A stretch of 64,000 nt of DNA from Marsupella aquatica (GCA_973895155.1 OZ316892.1:9920001-9984000), one strand, 5' to 3'. Positions 36,176-48,858 are shown, counted from the first letter of the stretch. The notes: generated by a model from the letters alone, not told the origin. Program-made: numbers and translations.

Positions 36176-37425
36176 CGTGATATGTATTTTACAATGAAAT
36201 ATCCTTAGTACTATACATTTTCATCGACAACTTAGTAGGTCGTCCATCAAACCATTTAAAATGGCCTTAATTATACTTTGTCGCACATGATATGCCGTTT
36301 CCATGGAAGTGCCCCACCCCCAAGGTTATACAAGAGTTGCATACCTGGGTTTGTGCATATGGGACATTACTAGCTCCCGACACATTTAGTAATGTTTCTT
36401 TGATTTTGCTACATACTGTGTTTTACCTATTTTCTTTATGGCACTAGTCTCCAATTGTTGTTTGTTATTTGTTGTTTTGTTGTTTTTTGTCACTGTGGCA
36501 ATACTGTAGTCATAAGATGAGTCAATGACATTGTTGATCTTAAAGTTAATTATTAATAGTGTCCATCCAAGTACACGTCCAAGTACTGGTGCTAAAAGTC
36601 AAATATGGTGTCATGATCTAACTCCCAAACTTTACAAAGCCATGATATGGAAGTGTCAAGGAAAGTGTAAGAGGTTATATGTACATGAGTACCAACAGAA
36701 CCCAAATCCTTCAGTTGAACAAAATTTGGAGGTTGTGACACAGACAGAATACCAGAGAAATCCATAATTGAAAACCTGCCATTGCCAATCAAATGCATCT
36801 TTACATGTTATTGCTGGAACATATGAAGTGTATTTGAATGTGCTATGAGAGTGATAGATTTAGACATTTCACTTGAATCCGAGCTTGAATCTATTAGGGC
36901 GTTGCATGTCCATGCGCACATCACATCAAACATTTGCAAATATCCTATCCTTCACTTCGTTGCAATGGGGAGATATGTGTCCCAAAACATGTTCTTAAAA
37001 GAATCCATTTGTACATGGCCTGAATGAACTCAAGGTTCAAACTCAACAAGGGGGACCCGGTGCATAGATTAATTAGTGATGGGTTCCATAAGATGGCTTG
37101 AAGGCATATTAAGACGGTCTTGTTACCTTCTACCAAAACACATGAAAGACTTAGGTAAGGCATCATATTAATTGTGATGGAAAATGGTCAGAAATAGACA
37201 TTAGACATGGCCTAATTGAGAGTGGCCTGGTTCTTGGCTCATATAGAATTAAAAATGAAATGTGTAGACTTGCTCTTACCTTAATATATAACAACCGTCT
37301 GTGGCCCCCTATATATCAATATGCCAAAGGGCAAGAAACACCAAATTGGGAGGTAGATCCCAAACGCCTCAGGAGACCCTATGTCCCCTTATAATCTACA
37401 TCAAACTCCCCAAGAACCAAATTGC
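36176..37425. other. Intergenic, nothing recognised
   Basis: AT-rich and without a recognised protein frame. The word GTTATACAAGAGTTGCATACC (about 36,326) echoes AATTATACAAGAGTTGTGTACC at about 61,420, again hinting at fragments of the element at the right end of the window. Confidence 0.45.
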
Positions 37426-37640
37426 CAACCTGGGAGATAGATTGCCAACCTGGGAGACCAATAAAGAGGAGCAAACACGGGAATAACCCAAGGACGGCCA
37501 TAGAGTCCACACCACAACAAATTAACCAATAAGGGAAGGCCACATAGTCCACACTACAACAAACCAATAAAGAAGAGCAAACACGGGAAAAACCCAAGGA
37601 CGACCACAGAGTCCACACTACAACAAAACACACTAATGGA
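37426..37640. repeat. Short tandem repeats, 21-bp and about 100-bp periods
   Basis: ATTGCCAACCTGGGAGA is doubled at 37,421-37,458. A longer unit (AATAAAGAGGAGCAAACACGG ... GAGTCCACAC) recurs at about 37,461-37,515 and 37,566-37,620, with a partial unit between. A 112-codon minus-strand frame over it is a by-product of the repeat. Confidence 0.75.
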
Positions 37641-38925
37641 ATGACCAGTGAAACTGAAAGCCTGGTGAAGCTATGGAGTAAACAATGGTGGAGGGGACCA
37701 CCTTCAACCACTACCAAGACCTGGTACCAAGACTTTACTTCACATAGTACGGCCTGATCCTTGATCCCTCCACGTCCTTAAATACATTATAGAGGTTGGC
37801 TCCTGTGCATCTGAATAAAGGGTTCCTAAAAAGAAGAATATAATTTATTAGTTCCAAGGTTTATCTCGTTTCGCCCATAGGGTATATTTTTATTCTTATT
37901 ATAATGACTGCACGAGCTCTGACCCATGCCTAAGGCACTAATGAAAGGATGAATGATGATTTCCTAGAATGCAGTCATTTTCTGGCATGTGCTCAGCAAA
38001 TTCGGCTGCTAAAACTAGGTGAGCATGGGTTGCCAAGGATAGGCTGCAGTGCTTCCGCAAAGGGCTTAGGGTATTCCACAAATTTCTTTCGGCAGATTAT
38101 GGAATGAAGAAATAGAGAAATATTTGCTTGATGTGACCTCAAAATGAAAAGTGTTACTGGATAGGACCCTTCGTGATAGAGACAGTTAATTGATAGTGAC
38201 AAACCTTGAATCAATGTGCCCAAAATTTCAGAGGTCCTATAAAATAACACATTTCATTTTAGGGTCCATCAAACAAAATATCTCAGAAATGGATGGTGGC
38301 CGTATTCCACGGATTTCTGTTGTTAGTTTCTCAATTGAAGAAATGGATGGTGAGATTTATGTGAAGTCCATAACTTTGCGTTGCACAGAATATCAATATC
38401 ACTACCTAGACAACATGAATGCACTGTCTGAAGATGTTGATGTGTAGAATGTCATTGCTTAAAAGATATCATTACGCAAATGAGTCATTAATGAAATGAC
38501 ATTGTTGCACAAAGATGTCATTGCAGAAATGATGTCATTGTGCACTGTAAGTGGGTGCAAAAGATGCCCTCAATGGACGAAGAAATGTTGTTTCATAAAA
38601 TGCATGTTGGAGGGATATGCTTCATAGACCCCCTCCTGGAGATAGTTTGCTTGATCAACCCCCTGCAAACATTTTTGCCCCAATCGACCCCCTCTTTATG
38701 ATCCGTACCCTTTGTTCTTCTATAAGTTATTATAGAGTGAGTTTCTGCCTTACAAAGACCAAATTGGGTCACTTGCCACTGTAGCCATTTCAACCACAAA
38801 CTATGCTCAGAATCACAGTGACCGAGCATTGTCAAGCCGCAACCGTTCCCGGGCCACAAGCTGAACTGTAGGCGTTGAATGTTTGCGCCGCTTATACATC
38901 GACATTAGGGTTATTCTCATGCGAA
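37641..38925. other. Intergenic with degenerate CATTG-type repeats
   Basis: 38,158-38,271 carries the GGACCC/GGGTCC ends of the MITE-like family (a diverged copy). 38,450-38,560 has repeated words such as AATGTCATTG and AAAGATGTCATTGC. These resemble the interior of the Helitron-like copies at 26.7 kb and 48.8 kb. No gene is seen. Confidence 0.5.
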
Positions 38926-38927
38926 GA

Positions 38928-39560
38928 CATTGACATGAATGTCTTCGCTTTATAAACATCAAATGTTCCGCATTTTTTTGATATCCTCCCATTCTGTTTT
39001 TCTTGTCCACACTCGAACAGTGACGACTTCTCAGCGCCTTTTCACGACGGGCATGGTTCACATGTACAACTGAAGTGAGGTTTAAGGAATGGCAGGATAT
39101 CAAAAACCCTAAATACCCCTTCATATGGAGAGTTTCGATCTATAATTTAATTGGTAATGTCCGATCATGATTCAGTCATGGTTGATATGAATGTACTCAG
39201 CAAAAACCAGGGCTACAAAGTAGTAAGACAATCGTTGACATGAATGTCTTCGCTTTATAAACATCAAATGTTCCGCATTTTTTTGATATCCTCCCATTCT
39301 GTTTTTCTTGTCCACGCTCGAACGGTGACGACTTCTCAGCGGCTTTTCACGAGGCACATGGTTCACATGTACAACTGATCGAAGTGAGGTTTAAGGAATC
39401 ATGGGAGGATATCAAAAAAATACCCTAAACCCTAAATACCTCTTCATATGGAGAGTTTCGATCTATAATTTAATTGGTAATGTCCGATCATGATTCAGTC
39501 ATGGTTGATATGAATGCACTCAGCAAAAACCAGGGCTATAAAGTAGTAAGACAATCACAT
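38928..39560. repeat. Direct duplication of about 310 bp
   Basis: Two units (about 38,928-39,235 and 39,236-39,560) share GACATGAATGTCTTCGCTTT, TTTTTTTGATATCCTCCC, GTGACGACTTCTCAGCG, GGAGAGTTTCGATCTATAA and CATGATTCAGTCATGG in order, with scattered substitutions and small indels. A minus-strand frame is partly conserved across both, but no known domain was recognised. Confidence 0.88.
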
Positions 39561-39760
39561 GAAAGGGAAACAACCCAAGAGTAAATAATAACCAGGTCTT
39601 ACATTACAAAACCAGCCAATGAAATGTTAATAGGGGACCAGTATCTATCACTAATTGCAATTGAATTTAGGTGAGAAGACAATGCTAAGTGTGGTGGGAA
39701 GATAATGTCCACAATGTCTTCCCAAACAGTGTATTCATACCAACCATGACTGAATCATGA
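39486..39760. repeat. Inverted repeat, about 30-bp arms, 215-bp loop
   Basis: The arm at 39,486-39,515 (containing CATGATTCAGTCATGG) and the arm at 39,731-39,760 (containing CCATGACTGAATCATG) are reverse complements with about one mismatch. The left arm is also part of the 310-bp duplication and is present again at about 39,163-39,192. It could be the end of a small foldback element or a structured transcript. Confidence 0.75.
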
Positions 39761-41250
39761 TCTCAATTTTTGATCATGATCTTTGTTGCACACTTGGGTT
39801 TCTCACACTCAATTTTACCTTTCTTCCTTGAATTAAGAAGTAGAAAATGGCAGATCCCAAGCAGCTCAAATGCTATTTTTCTGCATTTCCTTCAATTAGT
39901 TATTTCAACAAGATCCCATGCAGCTCAAAAGCCACTTATCAGGTTCTTCAATTCTTAAGAGAAAGCAATCATTGTAAGCAAAATGTATACCAAGTCATCA
40001 AGAGCAGAAACCAGCAAGGACACGAGATCTGGAGGGCCAGAAAGCAAACTGGACGACAAGGCAAGGTAAACCGCCATGGGATACCCCACATGACCAAGAA
40101 GAAATCCTTGGGCTGGGCATGGGTCAAAATAAGCCACCAATGGATATATACCAGGAAAGTCACTTATCCCTTTCAAGCTAACCTTTTTTGGGGGCTCTTT
40201 ACTTTTGTAAACTAGGACTCCACCCTATATGTTATAGTTTTCCAGTTAATGTTTTTGGTGAGATGAAAGAAGGGCTACTGTAGTTGCTCATGCGCACTTC
40301 TTTCTTGGACAAGGGTCCCTTTTCCACCCCCTAGACAAAAGTAGATTGAAAGAGAAAACAAGGCTGCACTTTGACCCAACAAATTAATCTTCCAAATAAA
40401 CAACAGTAGTACAATTCAAAAAATATCTTGGACAGAGCTACTTTTGTGCCAAAAAAGGTACAAAGTCAACAAAGAACACATGAGAAGCATAAACTTATTA
40501 CGCAAAATTTGTACAGTCAGCTCAGGAACTGTCAGCTACAGTGGTTAAACACCAATGAGAAGTGCCAAAGGAAAACTCATTTTCAAAATTTTCTCTTTTT
40601 CAGTCTGAATTCTTGTGAACTATAGAATCCCCATCAACAATGACACCCTTTACAATGTCACTCACTCACACTCTTCCTGCTTCACCGTAAGTTGCAAAAG
40701 TCCATTTGGGTGCTGTTTGTGCTTGCCTTGGCCTGCTGGTTCCCCGATCCATGGAATTCTTCTAAAAGAAAATTTATTTCCCAAAAAGTAAAAAAACCAA
40801 AAAATGGATCTTAAAGATCCCAAGGTTCTTTCACAATTTTTTAAAGTCTTCACTTAGAAGCTTTGTCACACATGATGCTCGGGTTTTCCAAAAGTGAGAC
40901 TTCTGAGGTTTTGTAGTGAGGATTGAACACAAATTGACAAATTGGGATAGGATTGAACAAAAATTGACAAATTGGGGGGAGGATTATTTCAGATATGAAA
41001 TTGCCGCTGGCTCTTTGCTATAAATTTTTGGACTCATGATCTCCAGTGGTTACTCAACAAAAAGTCTTGGGGTTTCATCTGTGTTGGAAAACCCTTTCTT
41101 ACGACACGTTAACTGCCTTTTTTTTATCAAGTATTAGAGGAAACATTGTGGCATTAATCCACTAAAAAAATCACAGATTTTTCTACTCTGGACAAATTTA
41201 CAATTTTTTGCCAGCTTCTGATTTCCATTGGATACTCTGTCAGTCACCAC
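39761..41250. other. Intergenic, nothing recognised
   Basis: A plus-strand frame at 39,847-40,215 (122 codons) has no recognised domain. A short direct repeat, ATTGACAAATTGGG, occurs at about 40,930-40,980. Confidence 0.45.
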
Positions 41251-41254
41251 AATA

Positions 41255-44200
41255 GTTTGAAGTCCTTAGATTCTGGTCAGAGTACCTTTCATCCATCTCA
41301 AGGACAGGCCCAGAAATTGACAAATTGTACCTTTACGACTAAAAATCCCAATTTCCAACCATTCATTATTTCCTCCACGACCATATGGCTATATCCTTTG
41401 CACGAGTACAAAAGTTACGCCAGATTATGGCCCTTACGTTTTTTCGATTTTCTCAACTTGCTCCCTTCTGGAAAAATGTGACGTACTGCTTTTTCAAACA
41501 GTTCAGCTCAGTTGAAGTTCATGTCTACTGCGCTGTGCCAAAATATCGTAACAAGATATGGTCTCCTGATACATCCCCATCCTATTTAGTTCATCAAGAT
41601 TGGTATGGATAGATAATGTCCAGGTTCGATTTCCTATAATTTCTGGCTCCCGTGGTCAAGTCTAAGGTCAATTGACCTGGAAAGGATATAAATCAAACGG
41701 TTTGTACAGACAGAAGATGGTCTCCAATGAAAATTACTCGAGCTGGTTCAACACCAATCTTTAATGAACTCAAAACTGCGTGTAAAGACCTCGGGGATCT
41801 CAATCCAAAGGATGTTTCATATCAAGTTCGAAATTTTGGGAGAATAAACATACTGAAAATTAAGTTAATAAAGTTTATTTTAGTAATTATTTTACCCTTA
41901 ACTTAATTTAATTTAAAAAACTCTATGATTTTTATAATATTCAAAATTGAATTAAAACAACACTAATGTTCTTCAAACAAAAATTTAAAAACATTTCACT
42001 AAATACAATAAAAAAAACCCTATACATATTCTGGCGTGATGGGTCAAAAGAAATGAGGACCCGGAGGGAAGGACACTCTTGCCACAACTCTAACAAGGCC
42101 CTTTGTGCATAATAAAACAAACCTCTTGGAACTGTCATCAAGCCTAGCCAGCCGCGAGGAGAGGCAATTGGACTGTGAAACCTGTAGTTATTGAGAAGCC
42201 TACTAGAGAGAATATTCAGACCTCCTTTTGTTCAAGATGAAACCAGAGTTCTAAGGTTTACAGGTTTAACAAACGACGAGTCTCCACTCCAGAAGTTTTT
42301 AGCGAGAATCTCATAAGCTTTGTCTGTGGGATGATAAAAATCCCAGAAAACATGCTTCTCAACATCATCACACAAGTTTGTTGGCGGGTTTGTGACGAGA
42401 TCTGCCGGCCGCCCACATTGCACTGCTGCATTGTAAAGTCCTGAACCGCAGCAAGCTGTCAAACCAGCAGTAAATCCTGTAACAAGTCCACAAGGAATGT
42501 TCAGTCACCAAATTTTCCATCTGAATTAGCTCCAACCCCACAAATGAGACCCTACATTCCACCTCAGTATTGGGAAGCGTAATTCACTTCCTCTCATCTC
42601 TTATTACCAAAATCTGGATATGTTGCGCGGCTAACTATGCGTAGACTCATATCGATGTCTCGAGTGGTGGATACAAAGGAAAATTTGAGTGAAAGTTCTC
42701 ACCATATTTTTCTCCATTGGTTATAAAATCCTGAGATTGGCTGTAAGGTGTTCCCACGATAGCTTTTATATCTGGAAAGCTCTCATCTAAGCTATTAACA
42801 AATTGCTCCAGTGCAGCATTATATGCTTGACCAACAGCACTCCAAGATTCGACACATTGTCCATTTGTGATTCCTGCAGCTGCCAATGCACCCGGAACAC
42901 AGCCGAGGGCTCCCGCACCTAAAAACATAACCTTGTGAGCTCCAGCTCCATAAAGAACCTGCAATTGAAAAACGGTAAAGAATTTAGGGTAACGCTCTCT
43001 AGTCATCCTCACATCAAGTGCAATACTCCTGGTAAGCATATCATGATTCGACATCGAGCAAATCAATGTTGTCCAACATAAGATTAAATTCTCAATCAAT
43101 ATTCGGACGGTTGGATCCAGATTACTGCTCATAAGAATCCGGTCTATCTTTAATGACCATTCAATGGGCGACAAAAAGCAAGGAAGATCTTAATTCCAAG
43201 GCCTTCAAGAGATCAAACAGCAGATGTCTATCCAGACCACGAGTCCTACCTCAACGGAAGCGTTCAATATCACCAATAAATCATTGATGAACACCTCCTG
43301 TGGAACTGATTGATTGAAAATATAGCCGAAAAGATCATTGGATCCAATATTGATGAGAAATAGTGATTTCGAAAAGAGCTCCTTCGCTGCTTCTTTGCTT
43401 TTCAACGTCTCCTCGATCTGGATTTTCGTCTGAGCGAACTGGAGGATCTGATCAGGAAAGGGTATCACCTTCTGAAAGAAGCAAATCACCACATCTTTTA
43501 GAAAATCATCTCTGGCTAATTCAATTAGCAGAAGAACGGAAAGATAGCTTGATGTCACTGCCAGCTTGCACAAAGATCTAGAGAACTTTAGAATCCAGGC
43601 AAAATGTGAATCACCTACACTTTCTGCATTGCTGGTGCGAAGGAGGCCGCTGCCCGCAGAAGCATAATTCACTCCCGTGATGACACTCCATTTACCCTTC
43701 CCTTTTAGATAGGGCTCGATGAGATCCAGCCCCATGTACGTTGCTGAAAAGGGAGAATAGCATCCATCAGTACCTGAGAACCGTGCTTCGAGGCCCAACA
43801 CGATGTGAACAGCTAACACTGAATTTCCTAAACTTGTGTCGACCAGAGGAGGTGGGTAAATCGGCTTTATGATGGTTAGTTTAGTACTTCAAATCAAAAC
43901 AAACTGAATCCCGACCATCATACTACTTCATATGAATTCTCCTTTAGACGAGTGGTACAAATACATACCAAAGAAATCGGCGTAAGTCCGCCCATTGGTG
44001 AAGCGTCCAGTGGCCTTGCCAAAGTACTCCGTGCCATAAGGCTTGAAGTTAGCTCGCAGCAAACTGGGAAAGAAGTTGTTCGTGCCAGCATCGAGCACCG
44101 AATCACCAAACACAAACATTGCTGGTACCGCTGGATTCGAGCCTGGAGCCTGTTCCACCGCATCTCCGACGATCAACTCCCTACCGTGCTCTGTGCCCGA

Positions 44201-44870
44201 GCTGAAAGCGACCAGCAGCAGCAGCAGCAGTGACAGCTGCAGGAGATGCTTCCCAATTCCCATTTCGGAGGGGTTATCGTCCTACTCTCAGCCTAATCTC
44301 TCTTGTCACGGACAAAGATGTGCCTCCAAATCCGAGTAATCGACCTGCGGTGATGTCAGGGCTTCTGTCTGGAAACACGGTCTCAGCTCAGCTCACCTTT
44401 TCTGCAGTTGTGATCACCCAAAACAAATCGCAATCCTAGGGAGTAAATTCTCAGACTCTTAAGCTGTCAACGCCTTGACAAACATGCAAGCTTCTCAACA
44501 TGTCTTCTCACGGATCAAATGTGATCAAAATCGACGTTTTGTCAAGAGCGGATCTCTCTCTGGGCTCTTCCATTGGACCGACTGGGCTCACTCCTGTGCT
44601 TGCACAACCTTTCATCGATTACTCTCTCTGTTTGGGGTCCAATTCTCCTTCGCACGAGGACTGTGAAATCTCACAGTTGCGAGGGGCGAATCGAGGTTCG
44701 AGACACTATTTGCCACTTGTTTGACCACGTGATGCACGAGCCTGTGGACTGGGCACTCTACAGGTCGCGCTTCCCATAGAACATAATGCGAGACTGAAGA
44801 TTCGTGATTGTTTTTCGACAAGATTACAAGGAAAATGTTTACAAAGAGAAAGATCAGTCCACGTTAGAAG
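41255..44870 (-). repeat. Segmental duplication unit 3 (GDSL locus)
   Basis: The block starts with GTTTGAAGTCCTTAGATTCT (about 41,257) as in unit 1 and continues through the GDSL gene to a 5' flank ending near AAAATGTTTACAAAGAGAAAG (about 44,832). An AT-rich stretch at 41,800-42,050 in the 3' flank has no counterpart in units 1 and 2 and looks like a later insertion. Confidence 0.85.
42232..44263 (-). CDS. GDSL esterase/lipase (SGNH hydrolase), copy 3
   Basis: Five exons, 44263-43969, 43743-43619, 43471-43250, 42958-42703 and 42476-42232, give 1,143 nt (380 residues). Every splice phase and all internal exon sizes (125, 222, 256, 245) are identical to copy 2. Exon 1 is one codon longer, from a longer leucine run in the signal peptide and a shorter acidic linker. 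Catalytic set: Ser about 55 in FGDSVLDAG, Gly in GVNYASAGSGL, Asn about 185 in NIGSND, Asp about 345 and His about 348 in DFYHP. It is expected to be secreted and active. Differences from copy 2 cluster in the N-terminal linker and around residues 220-260. Its 5' flank lacks the long CT run of copy 2, so regulation may differ. Confidence 0.95.
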
Positions 44871-46300
44871 AATTGGGAAATCGGGAGTGTTGACGAGAAT
44901 TGGGAGAATTGGACTGAACAGGCATCGAGTAATTCAGGAGTGGATTGATTGAGGAATTGGAGAGGTTGGCACAGGGATTTGGAACTATTTTGCAAAATTT
45001 TGATTTCTTTCATTCAGGGCGGGCATAAGGTGGGTGGGGGGAAGTCGGTGCTTTCTTCATAATGAGCTTCTGAGGGTTTCCTTAATCATGATTAAATTAT
45101 ACTGAGGTTAGATTAGTGGAGAGGGCCTACACGTTGGAGGAGCACTTCATTGTCCTCAGAGTGGGAGGATAGTGTCATACATTAGCTTGTGGCTTGCCAG
45201 ACTAAGATAAATGTAAGACATTGTGCTTAGTGAATTCTATCAACCATGGGTTGAACCACATATTTGTACATTACTTCCGTGGGATGTAGTGCTGTGCAAT
45301 TCAATGTCAACACCCTAGTGTATTGCAGGGTACGTATGTCACCCACCACATACATTTCTTTCATACAAAGACGCATGTTGCTTTGAATACCCCCATACAT
45401 GTAGATCAAATGAGCTGCAACTGCAATATATATGTACAAGCATCACATTTTAGATTGAGATATTAATGGACATATAGCAATCCCAGGAGGAATACTAGTA
45501 TTGGAAAGCCTTTGTAGAAAGCAACCAACGATTCCTGTATTGCCAATAGTATTGCAGATGTTGTTTTAAACCACACCTTCCCATTCCCTCCCTCGCTACT
45601 CCTCATTCCTGTCCTCTGCTGATCAGTATCTCACCATAAAAAGTGGAGCCCTCATCACCTTTTGTGGAGCTCAAGCCCATTCCTGAACCTCTGAACTTTA
45701 TAATGAGAGCTATGGGTTACCCCTAGCTCTTTAAAGGTGCACTTGTGGTTTAATTAGAAAGCAGCCATTGATACAAGTATTGCTCATAGCATTGAGTTGG
45801 GTTAGAAATAAAGCAACCAAGGATACTTGTACTACCACTTCTAGTATTGCAAAGGTTGCTTAAGCCAGGGTGCTATGGTAAGTCAAGCTCCCCCCCCCCA
45901 TGTAGCACACTGACTCAAAACTTGTAGTAGAGAAAGGATTTAAATCTGGGGGGCCTACCATGAGTACCCAAAATAGTAGGAACAATACAAAGTTTGATAA
46001 AATTATAGAAAGTTACAAAACCCAGAGATTGATTGTTTGTAATGTAGGAAATGTCCATCAAAAGCTAGTCATTTTGGACTACTTTCAAAGCCATCAATGA
46101 GCCCATTTTAATATTGTTATGCTATTCAATGTTATGTCATAATAGACAGTTATAATCTAGACAAGTGTTTGTGCTCAAAACTTGTAGCAAAGACATCTAA
46201 ACCCAAGAGGCCGACAAAGATTGTGAATATGAACCAGGATGCAAACTCTAATAATATAGGTATTGCTGTTCCCATTGCAAAGATTGATAATAAAGAAGGA
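44871..46300. other. Intergenic, nothing recognised
   Basis: No protein family seen. A run of nine C lies near 45,891. Frames are short and low in information. Confidence 0.5.
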
Positions 46301-47065
46301 AAAACGCATACTTTTTACAGAAAAGGGCCAAATAGAGTACAAAAGAATAAACAAGAGAGGTCTCAAGTGGACAAAACCAAACGCAACCAAACACAAAAGA
46401 AGTGAGCAAAAGGAAACCCCTAAAAACCAAGAAAGAGTAACTAAAACTATCGCAAATGGACCGAGGTCCTCATCATTCCTAGCAAATGTGGCAAAAAGCT
46501 AATGGTCTACATCAAGTGTCGAAACTAAATCGGCAAGTGGGATTGGAATGTCCTCTAGGGGGGCTAGCCGCTGTGGAGTCACACTAGCACCCACTGTCAG
46601 AGATCGACGATCGATGGCCCGAGCTTGAGCACGTTGTAAGGTGACTGAAATGCGTTGGCGAAAGTGCGTGGTCAAAACAGATAGCGGGGGTCCAGTGGGA
46701 GTCATCCGGCCGTGAACATCCCGAGCAGCTTCCGGCCCAAATATCTCAAGAGCAAGGGGCAGGAAGCTATCAGATGAAGCTCGTGCAGCATATTTGGCCT
46801 CTTTCGTTGTTGCTGCTCGTGATGCTGCTGCCCCTGCCGTTGTTGCCGCTGTCCCAATGATGTCTTGGCGCAATGGGTTTGCCACCACTACATCTGCCAA
46901 AGTACGGTGACCCTCACGGACCATGGTAAGATCCACCCGTAACCGCTGTGATGGAGGACCAGGTAACTCGAGCACCACCTCCTGCCGTGCGCAGACCAAA
47001 GAGCCAGAAAGAACCTGAGCAGTGGCATCTCTCACAGCGTCGTGAACAAAAATGGTTTCGCCAAA
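46300..47065 (-). mobile_element. 5'-truncated LINE: C-terminal end of reverse transcriptase ORF plus 3' UTR
   Basis: The minus-strand frame is open from about 47,065 to 46,499. It carries the C-terminal module seen downstream of reverse transcriptase in non-LTR elements of early land plants and some algae and animals: HDAVRDATAQ, TLADVVVANPL, KEAKYA...FLPLALEIFG, then GPPLSVL..HFRQRISVTLQRAQA. The reverse transcriptase and endonuclease parts are absent. Below the stop, 46,310-46,450 is T-rich on the minus strand and resembles the LINE tail at 3,936-4,110. The frame is intact but the element cannot move alone. Confidence 0.8.
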
Positions 47066-48149
47066 TAAAGAAGCACTATAAAAATTGAAAAATTAAGAAT
47101 GGTTGTAACTTAGTCAGTACAACTGTCTACTCATGTTGGTATTTGTCTTCCGGCTGCGCCAATTGAGTAGGTGTTATCATGTAAACATAATCTACAACTA
47201 TAATACTTGATCCTGGCTGCCAAAAGTTGTCAATCGTCCGTTTACAAAATGAGATTTGGTGGGAACACTTGCTTACCATTGGATTTATGTTATAGTTTAT
47301 TCTCACCTTTGATCAGTTATAAATGAGTGTAACCAAGCAAACAAGACAATAAAGTACCTAGGTGCTACCTAGGTGATAATAATAATAGTGAACACTTAGC
47401 CAGTACAAGTTAAGAACAACATAATTTTTTTTTTGTCACATATGAATATTCAATAGAGTACTTAATCATTACATGCTACAACATTTGTATTATTGGAAGA
47501 AAGTAGATGTATAATTAGTAACACTCTCCAAATGGGTGTCCACAATTTTGAACAATATATTTATTAGTGGGAAGGGAATTTGTGCAGTTTTATTTTTTAT
47601 TCTCTCTCAAAAAGCTGATTTTCCTTTTTTTTGTTTGTATCTTTGAGGTAATGAAAGGGGAAGGAGCGTCTCCCATATAATACCCTATCCCACCAAAAAA
47701 ATGGGATAGTACTTTTCCAAACTCATAAAAAATGGGAATAGATCTTAGACCTTTATCAAAACATTGTTTTTTACACCATCAGATCTATCCCTACACACCG
47801 TTTAAAATAAATGCCTGCCCAAGCTACAATTTAGCCTCTATGCACCTACCCAAGATAAAAACTTAATTTAAATAATCAGTTGTATTTATATCTAGAAAAA
47901 TGGGAAGTTAAAATTGAATGTAAATAAAATATACAACATTCTTATTTCTCTAAAAAACATTTCCTGTCACTTGGTTAGACTCTATGACGTGGTGACCGCT
48001 ATCTCATGTCTCCAGTTTTATGTGCAACACGAGTTACAGAACACAACCACAACAACTGCATGGCCAGGATCGCGCACAACATACCTCAACAACTACATGG
48101 CAAAGCTCTTTTATATGCCTCACCTTAGCATCCTTTCTCACCTTCACAC
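47066..48149. other. Intergenic, AT-rich
   Basis: No gene recognised. 47,400-47,950 is strongly AT-rich. The sequence between 48,000 and 48,150 (TGTGCAACACGAG, CAACAACTACATGG) may be the left part of the Helitron-like element that ends at 48,858. Confidence 0.45.
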
Positions 48150-48858
48150 ATTTTTCTAATCTTTACATATTTATTGCTCTTCAACATTTTTCCTTGCCTT
48201 GACATATTTTTCTCATTTCACCATCTTTTTCTCACATTCACATCTTTACCTCGCCATGACATTTTTCCTCAGTTAATATTTGTTCTCCCTTTGACATCTT
48301 TTTCTTTCCTCGAGATCTTTTCTCACCCTCGACAATTTTTTCTCTTCTCAACGTCTTTTTCTCATTTTTTGTATCTTTTTCTCACCTCAACATCTTTTTC
48401 TCATCAATATCTTTTTTCATCTTGACACCTTTTTTCTTACCTCAACATCTTTTTCTCACCATGATATCTTATCTTTTTCTTATATCGCCATATTTTTCTC
48501 ACCTTGACATCTTTATCTCTCCACAACATCTTTCCCTCACCCACACCATTTTTTTTTCTCTCGGAATCACCATCTTTACATATTTTTCCTCACCTCGCCA
48601 TTAATGTTTCTCCCCAACATCTTTTTCTCACATCAATTTTTTCTCACCTTGACATCTTTTTCTCACCTTGACATATTTTTCTCACCTTGACATCTTTTTC
48701 TCTCATCAACATCTTTTTTCATCTTAACATCTTTTTCCTGACCTCAACTTCTTTTTCTCACCTAACATCTTTTTCTCTCATAAATTTTTTCTTCATCAAT
48801 CTTGACATCTTTTGCCTCACCTCAATATCTTTTGTGCAACGCACAGGCATTGGGCTAG
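48150..48858 (+). mobile_element. Minisatellite inside a Helitron-like element with hairpin and CTAG end
   Basis: From about 48,160 to 48,835 the sequence is a degenerate tandem array of an 18-20 bp unit close to CTCACCTTGACATCTTTTT, with some tens of units. It ends at a perfect small hairpin, GTGCAACGCAC (48,834-48,844), followed 10 bases later by CTAG (48,855-48,858) and T, the arrangement of a Helitron 3' end. No Rep/helicase frame is present, so it is non-autonomous. The several 60-80 codon plus-strand frames (rich in S, F, L, T) are by-products of the array. Confidence 0.65.

Noticed and set aside
37379-37717. A 112-codon hydrophobic Cys-rich minus-strand frame
   Set aside because: It repeats its own peptide because the DNA is a tandem repeat; no domain and no splice support.
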